From Pirellula staleyi DSM 6068 (GTDB lineage: Bacteria; Planctomycetota; Planctomycetia; Pirellulales; Pirellulaceae), in the NCBI RefSeq assembly GCF_000025185.1, contig NC_013720.1:1488001-1552000 (forward strand): a DNA stretch of 64,000 nucleotides. Reading direction: 5' to 3'. The translations under genes and the position numbers were made by a program. Under the pieces are notes generated by a model. It saw nothing but the letters and a program-made list of their open reading frames with translations. It was not told the origin of the DNA and did not search any database. How positions within the stretch are numbered: position 1 is the stretch's first letter; each line of letters begins with the position of its first letter. Shown in pieces: positions 26,772 through 35,113 of this stretch.

Positions 26772-27497
26772 TTAGGCCCTTTTCTCGAGTGGATAAGGGG
26801 TTGAAGCGAGAGCCAGGTCGCGACCTTTTTCGATCAGCTTCCCTTTCTCGAGTCGAATCTGTCGCCGCGCGAGCTGGGCAACTTTCGGATCGTGTGTTAC
26901 CAGCAAAAGTGTCATCCCGAGTTCGTCGTTGAGTCGCTGAACGAGCTCCAAGATTTGCTCCGTGGTATCGGCGTCGAGATCGCCAGTCGGCTCGTCACCC
27001 ACGATGATGGTGGGACTGGCAACAATCGCGCGTGCAATGCCGACACGCTGCTCTTGGCCACCCGATAGCTGGCGAGGATAGTGCTGCGCACGATCGCGCA
27101 AGTTCACCGCCTCGAGGGCAATCTCGACACGCTTGTGACGCTCGGCAGACGAGATCGGCAGCAGTAGCAGCGGCAATTCGACATTCTCATAAGCAGTGAG
27201 GACCGGAATCAGATTGTGCATCTGAAAGATGTAACCGATGTTGGCAGCACGCCAATCGGCAAGAGCTCCGCGCGACAGCCGCGTGATGTCGGAACCGTTA
27301 ATCACAATCTCCCCCGACGTTGGTCGATCGATCCCAGCGACCGAGTTGAGGAGGGTGCTTTTTCCGCTTCCACTGGCCCCCATCAAGGAAACGAAATCGC
27401 CACGTTCGATATCAAGATCGACATCGAGCAGAGGGGTGATCACTTCGTCTCCCTTGCGGAATTGCTTGGTGAGTCGACGAATTTCTACGAGAGCCAT
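26772..27497 (-). CDS. ABC transporter ATPase of the MacB/LolD type
   Basis: 241 residues. Walker A is GASGSGKST (40-48), the Q-loop is in [10 protein letters not shown] (about 91-100), the signature is LSGGQEQR (144-151), and Walker B is [12 protein letters not shown] (Asp168, Glu169). An H-loop (VTHD) follows. The PTGDLD form and the FtsX-type partners place it in the MacB/LolD/FtsE group, which uses ATP to move substrates from the periplasm rather than across the inner membrane. AGGAAAC precedes the ATG. It sits between an adaptor gene and a permease gene. Confidence 0.92.
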   Translation of the reverse strand: MALVEIRRLTKQFRKGDEVITPLLDVDLDIERGDFVSLMGASGSGKSTLLNSVAGIDRPTSGEIVINGSDITRLSRGALADWRAANIGYIFQMHNLIPVLTAYENVELPLLLLPISSAERHKRVEIALEAVNLRDRAQHYPRQLSGGQEQRVGIARAIVASPTIIVGDEPTGDLDADTTEQILELVQRLNDELGMTLLLVTHDPKVAQLARRQIRLEKGKLIEKGRDLALASTPYPLEKRA

Positions 27498-27519
27498 AAC
27501 AAGTTTCCTGCAGTGAAGA

Positions 27520-29139
27520 CTATTTGGTGGTGGGGGAAGTTGGCTGCGCTGTGCGAGCTGTCGTAACTGGGGCAGACATCGAATCGCGCGATGTACCGAG
27601 CGAGCGATCGGCCCCTGTCACTCGAATTCGCGCTCCATCGGCTAGTTCATCGCGCCCCGCGACGATCAATTTGTCGAGCGCCGTAAGTCCACCGATCACT
27701 TCGACAAGCTCGCTCGTCTTGGCCTCGCCGAGCTGAATCGTTTGTCGCCGCGCGATCGTTTGCGAGCCATCGATGATCCACACACTCGCCCCACTTTCGC
27801 TCGTTTCGACGAGCTCTTGAGGGACGAGCATTCGAAGCGGATCGTGATTGGCTTCGGTTGCAGGTCGCGCACTTTGCGGCGCGAGGAAGGTGACCTGCGC
27901 GAGCATCTCGGGACGCAAAACCTCCGGTGGATCGGTGATCGAAACTTTGACCTGCAGCGTGTTTTTTTGAATGTCGGCCTGTGAGGTGATTCCGAGCACG
28001 ACCCCCTGCAAAATCGCTGGCGATGCCGACGTTGTAAGCTGGACACTTTGTCCGAGCTGAACTTGCGACACATCTTCGAGTCGCACATCGACGCGCACTT
28101 GCAGCTGTTTGGGGTCATACAGCGACGCGACGCTGCTCGAATCACTTTCCGACGCGCTTGTGAGTCCCATCAAGCGCGAACCGGGACGAGTGTGAAGCGC
28201 CAGCACGCGCCCCTGGATTGGCGAGCAGACCGTCATCCGCGCTAGGCGGAGCTGAATCGTTTCGATGGCCAGTTCTGCTTGCCGCACATGCGCTTCAGCG
28301 GCAGTGAGCCGAGCCTGCGAGTCTGCTGCGGCCAGCGTTTCGTCGGTCTTGAGCTTAAGCTTGGTATGGAGCGCTTCGCAGCGGCGTTGCCATGCGGCTT
28401 GCTGTCGCGCGAGGGTTGTGCCCCGCTGCTCGAGATCGGCAAGCGTGGCCGAGGCAGCGTCGAATTCGCTCTGTGCTTTTTGAATCGATCGACCGGCGAT
28501 GGCATCCGCCACTTGCTGCTTAGCTTCGAGATCTTGTCGCGCGAGTGTGAACCGAGCCCGTGCCGATTGAATCAGAAACGGAAGATTGTTGATTTCGGTT
28601 TCGAGCGTCGCGAGCGCCGCGTCCGCCTCGGCATGTTCGGCCTCTAAATGAACCGGCTGATCGAATTTCGACTGCGCGCTGGCGACAGCCGCTCGAGCCG
28701 CATCGCGCTCGGCCTGTCGCAGCAGCAGGATCGACTCCGCTTCGGCCAGTTGTAGACGAACGTCGGCATCGACCAGTCGCGCGATCGGCTGGTTCGCCTC
28801 GACATTTTGTCCCTCGACCACCAGCAACTGCTCGACTACCCCTTCGACAAGTGCCGAGCAAATCACAGCGGTCGGACGGGGCTCGATCCATCCAGCAGCT
28901 TGAAACAGGGGAGTTCCCGCCTGTTGCACCTCGGCCCGTGTCAGCAAAACAGGCATGATGGTGACTGGTGCTGCTGGGAGCCAGAAGTCGCGCGCTGACC
29001 AGCCAACGAGGGCGACAAAGCCTGCTATGGTGAGTAGCGGCAAGCCCCAAGAAAGTGTCGTACCCCGTTTACGTGCTCGAGGAGTTTCAGGAACTACGCG
29101 ATCGACGGTCAGTTGTCGGAGATCTACTTGAGTTGCCAT
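27520..29139 (-). CDS. HlyD-type periplasmic adaptor of the ABC efflux system
   Basis: 539 residues from the ATG at 29139; the frame is open upstream to 29298 but that part is not protein-like. One TM segment ([19 protein letters not shown], about 30-50), then a lipoyl half (VVEQ-type with [14 protein letters not shown]), a long helical hairpin (about 130-300) and the second lipoyl half ([19 protein letters not shown]), then a barrel domain. This is the DevB/HlyD arrangement. No strong ribosome site precedes the start, so the exact N-terminus is uncertain. It is flanked by permease genes of the same system. Confidence 0.87.
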   Translation of the reverse strand: MATQVDLRQLTVDRVVPETPRARKRGTTLSWGLPLLTIAGFVALVGWSARDFWLPAAPVTIMPVLLTRAEVQQAGTPLFQAAGWIEPRPTAVICSALVEGVVEQLLVVEGQNVEANQPIARLVDADVRLQLAEAESILLLRQAERDAARAAVASAQSKFDQPVHLEAEHAEADAALATLETEINNLPFLIQSARARFTLARQDLEAKQQVADAIAGRSIQKAQSEFDAASATLADLEQRGTTLARQQAAWQRRCEALHTKLKLKTDETLAAADSQARLTAAEAHVRQAELAIETIQLRLARMTVCSPIQGRVLALHTRPGSRLMGLTSASESDSSSVASLYDPKQLQVRVDVRLEDVSQVQLGQSVQLTTSASPAILQGVVLGITSQADIQKNTLQVKVSITDPPEVLRPEMLAQVTFLAPQSARPATEANHDPLRMLVPQELVETSESGASVWIIDGSQTIARRQTIQLGEAKTSELVEVIGGLTALDKLIVAGRDELADGARIRVTGADRSLGTSRDSMSAPVTTARTAQPTSPTTK

Positions 29140-29201
29140 GGCTGTATTTACTGTCGACTTAACGCTGAGGTGGCTGGTGAAAGAGTGCTTTGACAAGCGG
29201 A

Positions 29202-30371
29202 TTAGAGCGCTTTGAGTCCCTCGACGATCTCGTAGCGCATCGCCTTCATGGCCGGGGGCAAAGCTCCCAGAACGCCGAGTAGAAAACCGGTGCCACATCC
29301 CACCAGCATGGCCAGACTATCGACACGCAGTGCGAACGCTCCCATGGTGAAACGAACGGCGGTGCCATTAACGAGCAGCAACGCGATCGTGCATGCCAGA
29401 AGCGAAGCGGTCATCGATAGCAGGGTTGCTTCCTGAATCAAACTGATGGCGATCGAGCGGCGGCGATAGCCGATTGCTTGCAGCGTCGAGAGCTCGCGAA
29501 CACGTCCGACCACAGCCCCGTACATCGTGTTGAGTCCGGCAAAAATTCCTGCGCCAGCAACGAGGACGACGACAATCCAGCCGAGCATACGAACCGGCTG
29601 ATAATGTTTTTGTAGCGAGGCGTAGTAGGCAGTTTCACCGACAGCTTGGAGCTCGAGATCGACACGCTCTTTGCAAAAAAGCTCGACATCGGAGGGTGCG
29701 GCACCACTCGTGAGCCCCACTGCCACCAGGCTGATATCTTGCCGCTTGAGCGCCGTTTGCAGATCTTCCAGTGGTGCCCAAATCTCCGATTCAAAGGCGG
29801 CTCCCCTCGCGCTGAAGCGTCCGCTGATTGTCCACTCCCGATTGTCGAACCGCAGCGTTTTTCCGATCGTGAGCAGCTCGGCTTTGCACCCCAGTTTGGC
29901 GGCGGCAAGTTTCCCCACGAGGATTTCTCCGGTCGCAGGCCACTTCCCTTCGATCATCGCCACTTGGCGCCGCAGAAGCGGTGTGGCGGAGGTGACACCA
30001 CGCACGATGCCAAACATCCCCGGCGCATCGACAGCGGTTTGCACTTTGGTGCCGATATAAAGTTCGGGCGCCACATGACTAGTTCCAAAGCGACTCTCCA
30101 CACCATCGAGACTGGCGGAGAGGAGCGCCGCTGTTCGACCAGGGATCGCGGAATTCTCGATATCGGCCGCAGCGCCGATGGAGTAGACGAGCACCACTTG
30201 AGAATCGCCACTCGAGGCGAGCGATCCTTCGAGTCCACGAATGAACGCGACGACGACCAGCACCAGCAGCACGACGGTGGTGAGTGCGGCGAGTGTCAAA
30301 CCACTTCGCGCGGGGCGGCGAAATAGGTTGCGAATTCCGTATTCCCACGGAAGAAGTCGTAAGTGAAACAT
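29202..30371 (-). CDS. Second FtsX/MacB-type ABC permease
   Basis: 389 residues, GGAGT before the ATG. It has TM1 ([21 protein letters not shown]), a periplasmic domain of about 200 residues and three C-terminal TM segments with [25 protein letters not shown] as the coupling helix. Same superfamily and layout as the permease at 25626-26768 but clearly diverged in sequence. With a single ATPase gene between them, the two permeases probably form a heterodimer, as in some DevC-like systems. Confidence 0.87.
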   Translation of the reverse strand: MFHLRLLPWEYGIRNLFRRPARSGLTLAALTTVVLLVLVVVAFIRGLEGSLASSGDSQVVLVYSIGAAADIENSAIPGRTAALLSASLDGVESRFGTSHVAPELYIGTKVQTAVDAPGMFGIVRGVTSATPLLRRQVAMIEGKWPATGEILVGKLAAAKLGCKAELLTIGKTLRFDNREWTISGRFSARGAAFESEIWAPLEDLQTALKRQDISLVAVGLTSGAAPSDVELFCKERVDLELQAVGETAYYASLQKHYQPVRMLGWIVVVLVAGAGIFAGLNTMYGAVVGRVRELSTLQAIGYRRRSIAISLIQEATLLSMTASLLACTIALLLVNGTAVRFTMGAFALRVDSLAMLVGCGTGFLLGVLGALPPAMKAMRYEIVEGLKAL

Positions 30372-30438
30372 CGTGAACTCCTACGCTGAACTCCAAGAAA
30401 CTCTTGCCGTCGACCTGCCTGTCATCGAGCAGCGAGCT

Positions 30439-30945
30439 TTAGCGGCGGATGAAGAAGCCATCGGCTGCAATCGAGACGTTTCCCCCCTTGTCGCGCGATG
30501 CTGTCCCTTGAATCACAACCGTTTCTTGCTCTTTCACGCCGAGTAGTTCGCGAGCATCGTGCGCGATCACTTTGCCATCATCCCCTACGAACTTCACCAT
30601 GGTGGCGGCCGCCATCATCTCCTTGGCACAGTCGGCGCAATCAGCCTGGCAATGCCCCGCAGCATCGCACGAGGGAAGGATACGTGTGTCGACAATCAAA
30701 AAGGCAGCTCGACCTTCGACCCACGGATTCACACCACCACCGAGTCGACCGACCACGACAACCGGCTGGCCATCTTGGGCCGACTCTTTCACGTCGAGCA
30801 CTTCGACAGCCCCTTGGGGCTCGGCAGAGAGCTGAAACTTTGTCGCCGTCGCCGACTCGATTGACGAAGCAGAAGACCGAGCGCATCCGGTGATCATCAG
30901 GGCCATCATGGAAACCGAAGCGACGAAATAAACGAAGCAGCGCAT
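30439..30945 (-). CDS. Cys-rich lipoprotein of unknown function
   Basis: 168 residues with a lipobox (MITGC, Cys21) and a good ribosome site (GAGGAA). The mature domain reads like a small beta-barrel (VVVVGRLGGGVNPWVEGRAAFLIVD ...) with an inserted Cys cluster CDAAGHCQADCADC (Cys 93, 99, 103, 106, plus His98). The cluster could bind a metal ion. It is upstream of and co-directional with the ABC efflux genes. I do not recognise a named family. Confidence 0.72.
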   Translation of the reverse strand: MRCFVYFVASVSMMALMITGCARSSASSIESATATKFQLSAEPQGAVEVLDVKESAQDGQPVVVVGRLGGGVNPWVEGRAAFLIVDTRILPSCDAAGHCQADCADCAKEMMAAATMVKFVGDDGKVIAHDARELLGVKEQETVVIQGTASRDKGGNVSIAADGFFIRR

Positions 30946-31107
30946 GGAAAGTTCCTCTTCCTTGCAGGCAAGGAAAACTAGGAGATGTGTGAAATGAAAG
31001 ATGCGAAGCGCGCACGTTACGTCGAAGGACGAGTAACTAGCGCTACTGAAATTGGCGGCGAGCAGAAGACTATGAAAGACAAGCCGCAGGGACTTGTCGG
31101 TCGCCTA

Positions 31108-31650
31108 TCAAGACGTGAATCGGCAAAGAAGTGCACAGCGTGCCAGGGCCGAAGAACCAGGGTTTGTAGGACACACTAGCGCCCAAGAGCGAGCTTGATC
31201 GGCCGCTACTAGCCGAAGCAGAAGTTCTGCGTCGGCAATGACGATTGCAGTCGGTGGATCGAGCTCGATCTTCGTCGATTCGACCGCTGCGACGCGCTGC
31301 TGATGTCGCGTAAAACAATCGCAGTCGGTGGGGCAGTGGCAAGGTGTCGCGTCGATCCAAAACTGCTTGGTTGTGTCGGCTTCAGCGATCGTTTCTCGTG
31401 CAATCAGCTCGCCCGGCACCTCGAGATTCGAAGCATCGAGCTGCTGCGGCTGATCGATGTGGTCATGGCATTCAGAGTGATTCTGTACGCAGCGAGCGTC
31501 ATCACACGAGGCATGCTGGCAGGTGGTCTCGCCAGCGGTGACGACGCAGCAATCGCAGGCACAATCGAGGGCTAGCAATGGCTGCACGGGGATCACCCCG
31601 GCTGTGAGCCAGATCACCAGCTTCGCGAGTTGTTGCCGCCACACGTACAT
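31108..31650 (-). CDS. Exported Cys/His-rich hypothetical protein
   Basis: 180 residues. A signal peptide (KLVIWLTAGVIPVQPLLA) leads into a segment with eight Cys and several His in about 35 residues (CACDCC ... CQHASCDDARC ... ECHDH), and a second Cys group CHCPTDCDC near 104-112. The composition suggests metal binding in the periplasm. AAGGG precedes the ATG. It is the first gene of the minus-strand efflux island, which supports a role in metal sensing or sequestration, but no family is recognised and the C-terminal 50 residues are nondescript. Confidence 0.6.
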   Translation of the reverse strand: MYVWRQQLAKLVIWLTAGVIPVQPLLALDCACDCCVVTAGETTCQHASCDDARCVQNHSECHDHIDQPQQLDASNLEVPGELIARETIAEADTTKQFWIDATPCHCPTDCDCFTRHQQRVAAVESTKIELDPPTAIVIADAELLLRLVAADQARSWALVCPTNPGSSALARCALLCRFTS

Positions 31651-32347
31651 CCGTATCCCTTTTGAATTGCCTTTCAGCTGCCAACCCTAGTGGGGCAGTG
31701 TTATCCCTAACTTCGTCACAACGGGCGAGCCCAATTGAGCGAGAATCGTGGGAAAAGCTAGTCAATAACGGGCTGAAACTACGCTTCGTTCTCGCTTGCA
31801 AACGCCCCGTAATTGATCACGTGCACTAGATCACGAGCGGTCTCAAATGCAACTGAAGTTCTAGAGCGTCAATTGGTGATGGTGATGGTGATGCCGGTCG
31901 CGATCGCGCTGGCCAGAAAAATCTCAGGTGCCTTGCACGAAAGTGGCGCGAACCTGCGCGTGAAGGTGTTGTCTTACCGTCGACGACCCCGCGCTAGGTG
32001 AATCCTCTTACCGAGTCTCTGCTGGGGCGACGTGCCACTTCTTTCTCTCCACCGCTGACGAAAGGGAATCCCATGTTTGCAAGTATTGGTCGCCCTTCGT
32101 TACAGCGACTCCTGCCGGGCGATACGCGCCCGCTCGACTAGCCGCGACAGCTTTTGGCAATCGCTGCTTTTTTCTAGTCCTGCAATCGTCGTGCGCACAT
32201 TTCGTGGCGCTTGCGCGAATCGCGAGGACTCTTTCTACATCGGTCACGCTGCTCCCATTGAAGCGCCGCGCAGATGCGACTCGTTAGAGCGCGCATGCGT
32301 GGCGGTTAGGAAGAGTGCTGCGCGCCCCTGCTCTGCTGGATGAATGG
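31651..32347. other. Divergent intergenic region
   Basis: About 700 bp between the start of the efflux island (minus) and the 847-codon frame (plus). Small features are an imperfect dyad GATCACGTGCACTAGATC near 31818 and a (GGTGAT)3 run near 31875. No gene is supported. Promoters for both directions should lie here. Confidence 0.5.
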
Positions 32348-34858
32348 ATGTCACGAATCACAAGACGCGACACGCGACATGTCACGATGGCCCGCGCGCT
32401 CCATGCGCGACTTTACCTCAGCGCCGATGGGAAGCTCTTTTCGTTTCGCGGAAAAGTGCCGTATCAGGATCTAATCGCCGCACTGCTAAAGGATCGTCTG
32501 GCCAGCACGCTGGCCGAGCGTACTCCGACTCCGCAAGAGCTGGGCATTCATCCCTGCGATGGTCAGCTCTGCCCCCAGGTGCTGCACAACTTTCAAGTGG
32601 CGCTTCATCGCTGGGGCAAAGAATTGTCGGAAGAGAAACTCCGCGCTCGCGCACGCCGTCGACGCGACAGCGTGATCGCCAGCGAGCAAGTGGAAGTGAA
32701 ACTGCTCGGTGATCGTCTCACGGAGATCCGTCAGAAACTTGCAGCGCACAAGGAATTGCTCGCTACTGGGGGCTGCTACTTTCTCGACGCCGCAACCGAA
32801 GCAACTCTTGCTGCGCTCCTTGCTCAATCGCGACGCAGCTTGGCCATTCCACCTGCGGTGGCCTGGCTAGCGCGGATGGTTTTCTGGCTCTCGGGCGAAT
32901 GTGCTGCGCGACGTTTCATCCGCGCCGCTGAAGTGCTGCTGGAAACCTATCCCAAGGTTTCGCTCGCGATGCAGCTCGACGGTTTTCAGCGTGCGCTTCA
33001 GGTTTGGAGAAAACGCTCGGAGATCCAGCCCGCGCGACAGCTTCGCGACGAACTCGCTGCCCACGTGGCGCAGCTATCTCCGGAACTTGCGCGTCGTGTT
33101 CAACTCTCGGTACGTCTGCGCGGTCGCACCATGCGGCAGCACTGCGATCTGCTGCTTACGCGCTGCGCGCAGAGCGTCAAGCACGAGCAGCGACTCTATT
33201 GGCAAACCATCCCCGCGCATTTGGCGGCGCTGGTGGCTTGCGATGGAAGTGCCGTCCCCATTCCACAGCGCTGCCTCACATCGACCAAAGAACGAACGGC
33301 TCATCCGTCGCAGGTGGAAGAGTTTCGCAGCCTCGCTCATGAAATGGAGGAGCCGGGCTACGACGCGCTACTCCGAGCGATCGATGAGCTCGCCGAGCCC
33401 GCACCGCGTAGCGAGTATGGATCGTTGCGCCGACATCTTGTTGCAGGACAATCACTCGACAACATCGCTTGGCTTATTCAAAACTACGCGCTTTATCACA
33501 TCGCCAATCAAACCCTGGATATAGCGCGTGCTCGTCGTCTCGTCGACCGTTTGGAGAAATCCGGATTGAAGATTGAAGATTGGTATTTGCCACGAATCAT
33601 CAGCGCAGTATCGGACACGAGACTTCGCGCTGCGATCGAGCGCTGGGTCGATTGGCTGGCGAGCGTCTCACCGCGTAGCGTCACGCCGAAGCTGCGCTTG
33701 GTACTCGAAAAATTTTTCCGGAATCGCTACTTGCCCCTCATTGGTCAAGTTGGTTGGTTCGAAAAAGTGAGTCCTGCCTTGCTGCCGCTACAAGGCGATC
33801 CCTCTTCGAGCTCGATCACGGAACTTCTGCAGCGACTCGCCAACTATCAGCAACTGCTGGGGCATGCAGCGGAGCTGCCCAAATCGCTTCGTAAAATGGT
33901 CGATTCACACGAGCGTGAAGCGCGTGAGCGCATGCACCTGCGCGCGCAACTAGTTAGCGGATCACTCAGCACATCAGCGGCCCAGCGCTGGCAATTGCTC
34001 GAAGCCCGGTCGAGCGATCGGTCTGATACCAGTAAGCTGCGGCGCGTGGCCGAGGAAGCTTATTTGAAGCTTGGTGTCGAAACGCAGCTGACAGTGATGA
34101 AACAGCTCGCGCTCGCTCGATCGCAAGACTACCTGGGAGAGATGGCCGAGCGACTGAGCTGCGATCAACTGTGGCAATGCGTCAACTGGCTCGAGGAACT
34201 TCCGGCCGAGGAACGAACGCGACTTCGAAGGCTAGTCGCATCGCATCGCTACTTTGGTAGCAGCTACAAACAACAGCTCCCCGAGAATCAGCCGTGGATA
34301 GCAAAAGCCGCTGCAGAAGGTTTTGATCTCGTGTCGTGGTTCGCCCCGCCGTCGCACAGGCTGATGCTCGGACAACAACGCTGCGAAATTCTCATCGCTT
34401 GCGACATCGAGAAGGTTTTGCTCATGGGGGAATATTTCGACACGTGCCTCGGCTTCGGTGGTGTGAATAATCGGACGACGATCACCAATGCCTACGACGC
34501 CAACAAGCAGGTGGTATTCGTCGTGACGCGCGACAGCGAGGGGCGCGAACGCGTGCTAGCTCGCATGCTGCTGGCGATCAGCCGCGACTGGAAGCTTGTG
34601 CGTTACCGGCTCTACATGGCGGTCCCTCGCACCGAAACGGCAACTCGCACAGCGGTGTTCCACGCCGTGACGAGCTTTGCCGCGCAGATTGCGAGCGACT
34701 GTGGTTTGCCACTTGCCGACAACGGAGCCCCTGAGACGATCGGCGAGCACTTCTGGTACGACGACGGAACCATGGAGTGGCCAGCACGGGCCTATGCCGA
34801 ACTGCGCGATGCGCTCGAAGACCATGCTTCGCAGTTCAGCATGTGCGTTGGCTTGTGA
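32348..34858 (+). CDS. Large uncharacterised protein
   Basis: About 836 residues, no signal peptide and no transmembrane segment. The first 700 residues are mostly helical and Arg/Glu/Leu-rich. The C-terminal part from about 690 (RCEILIACDIEKVLLMGEY, then CLGFGGVNNRTTITNAYDAN, VLARMLLAISRDW) is more conserved-looking, with alternating strands and a Cys next to a Gly-rich turn; it may be a catalytic or binding domain. I cannot name a family. The start is uncertain: GTG at 32315, ATG at 32348 and ATG at 32387 are in frame, and the last begins the first sensible strand (MARALHARLYLS). The frame has strong codon bias along its whole length, so it is a real gene. Confidence 0.75.
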   Translation: MSRITRRDTRHVTMARALHARLYLSADGKLFSFRGKVPYQDLIAALLKDRLASTLAERTPTPQELGIHPCDGQLCPQVLHNFQVALHRWGKELSEEKLRARARRRRDSVIASEQVEVKLLGDRLTEIRQKLAAHKELLATGGCYFLDAATEATLAALLAQSRRSLAIPPAVAWLARMVFWLSGECAARRFIRAAEVLLETYPKVSLAMQLDGFQRALQVWRKRSEIQPARQLRDELAAHVAQLSPELARRVQLSVRLRGRTMRQHCDLLLTRCAQSVKHEQRLYWQTIPAHLAALVACDGSAVPIPQRCLTSTKERTAHPSQVEEFRSLAHEMEEPGYDALLRAIDELAEPAPRSEYGSLRRHLVAGQSLDNIAWLIQNYALYHIANQTLDIARARRLVDRLEKSGLKIEDWYLPRIISAVSDTRLRAAIERWVDWLASVSPRSVTPKLRLVLEKFFRNRYLPLIGQVGWFEKVSPALLPLQGDPSSSSITELLQRLANYQQLLGHAAELPKSLRKMVDSHEREARERMHLRAQLVSGSLSTSAAQRWQLLEARSSDRSDTSKLRRVAEEAYLKLGVETQLTVMKQLALARSQDYLGEMAERLSCDQLWQCVNWLEELPAEERTRLRRLVASHRYFGSSYKQQLPENQPWIAKAAAEGFDLVSWFAPPSHRLMLGQQRCEILIACDIEKVLLMGEYFDTCLGFGGVNNRTTITNAYDANKQVVFVVTRDSEGRERVLARMLLAISRDWKLVRYRLYMAVPRTETATRTAVFHAVTSFAAQIASDCGLPLADNGAPETIGEHFWYDDGTMEWPARAYAELRDALEDHASQFSMCVGL

Positions 34859-34897
34859 GTGGCCTGCGCGTCGGTCGACCGCACGCGCGATCACTGC

Positions 34898-34927
34898 AGG
34901 CTGCTGGAACCCGGTTTCCAGCAGCCT
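34898..34927. terminator. Hairpin downstream of the 847-codon frame
   Basis: AGGCTGCTGGAA (34898-34909) and TTCCAGCAGCCT (34916-34927) form a perfect 12-bp stem with a 6-base loop, 40 bp after the stop codon at 34858. No T run follows, so it may act as an mRNA end stabiliser or a weak terminator. Confidence 0.55.
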
Positions 34928-35113
34928 CGAGGTCTGGTCGCTGGCGTCTCAGCATTCCGTTCGCTTCGGATTTCACTTGACTCAGCAACAGCCTCGCGGT
35001 AGTTTCATCGACGATCGTTGATCGGTTCCCCACCACCCCTACCCACCTGCCCTGCCCTCGCCTCTCGCCCGTTTGAATCTCCCCTTCCCATCCACTTCGG
35101 TAGGAGGACAGCA

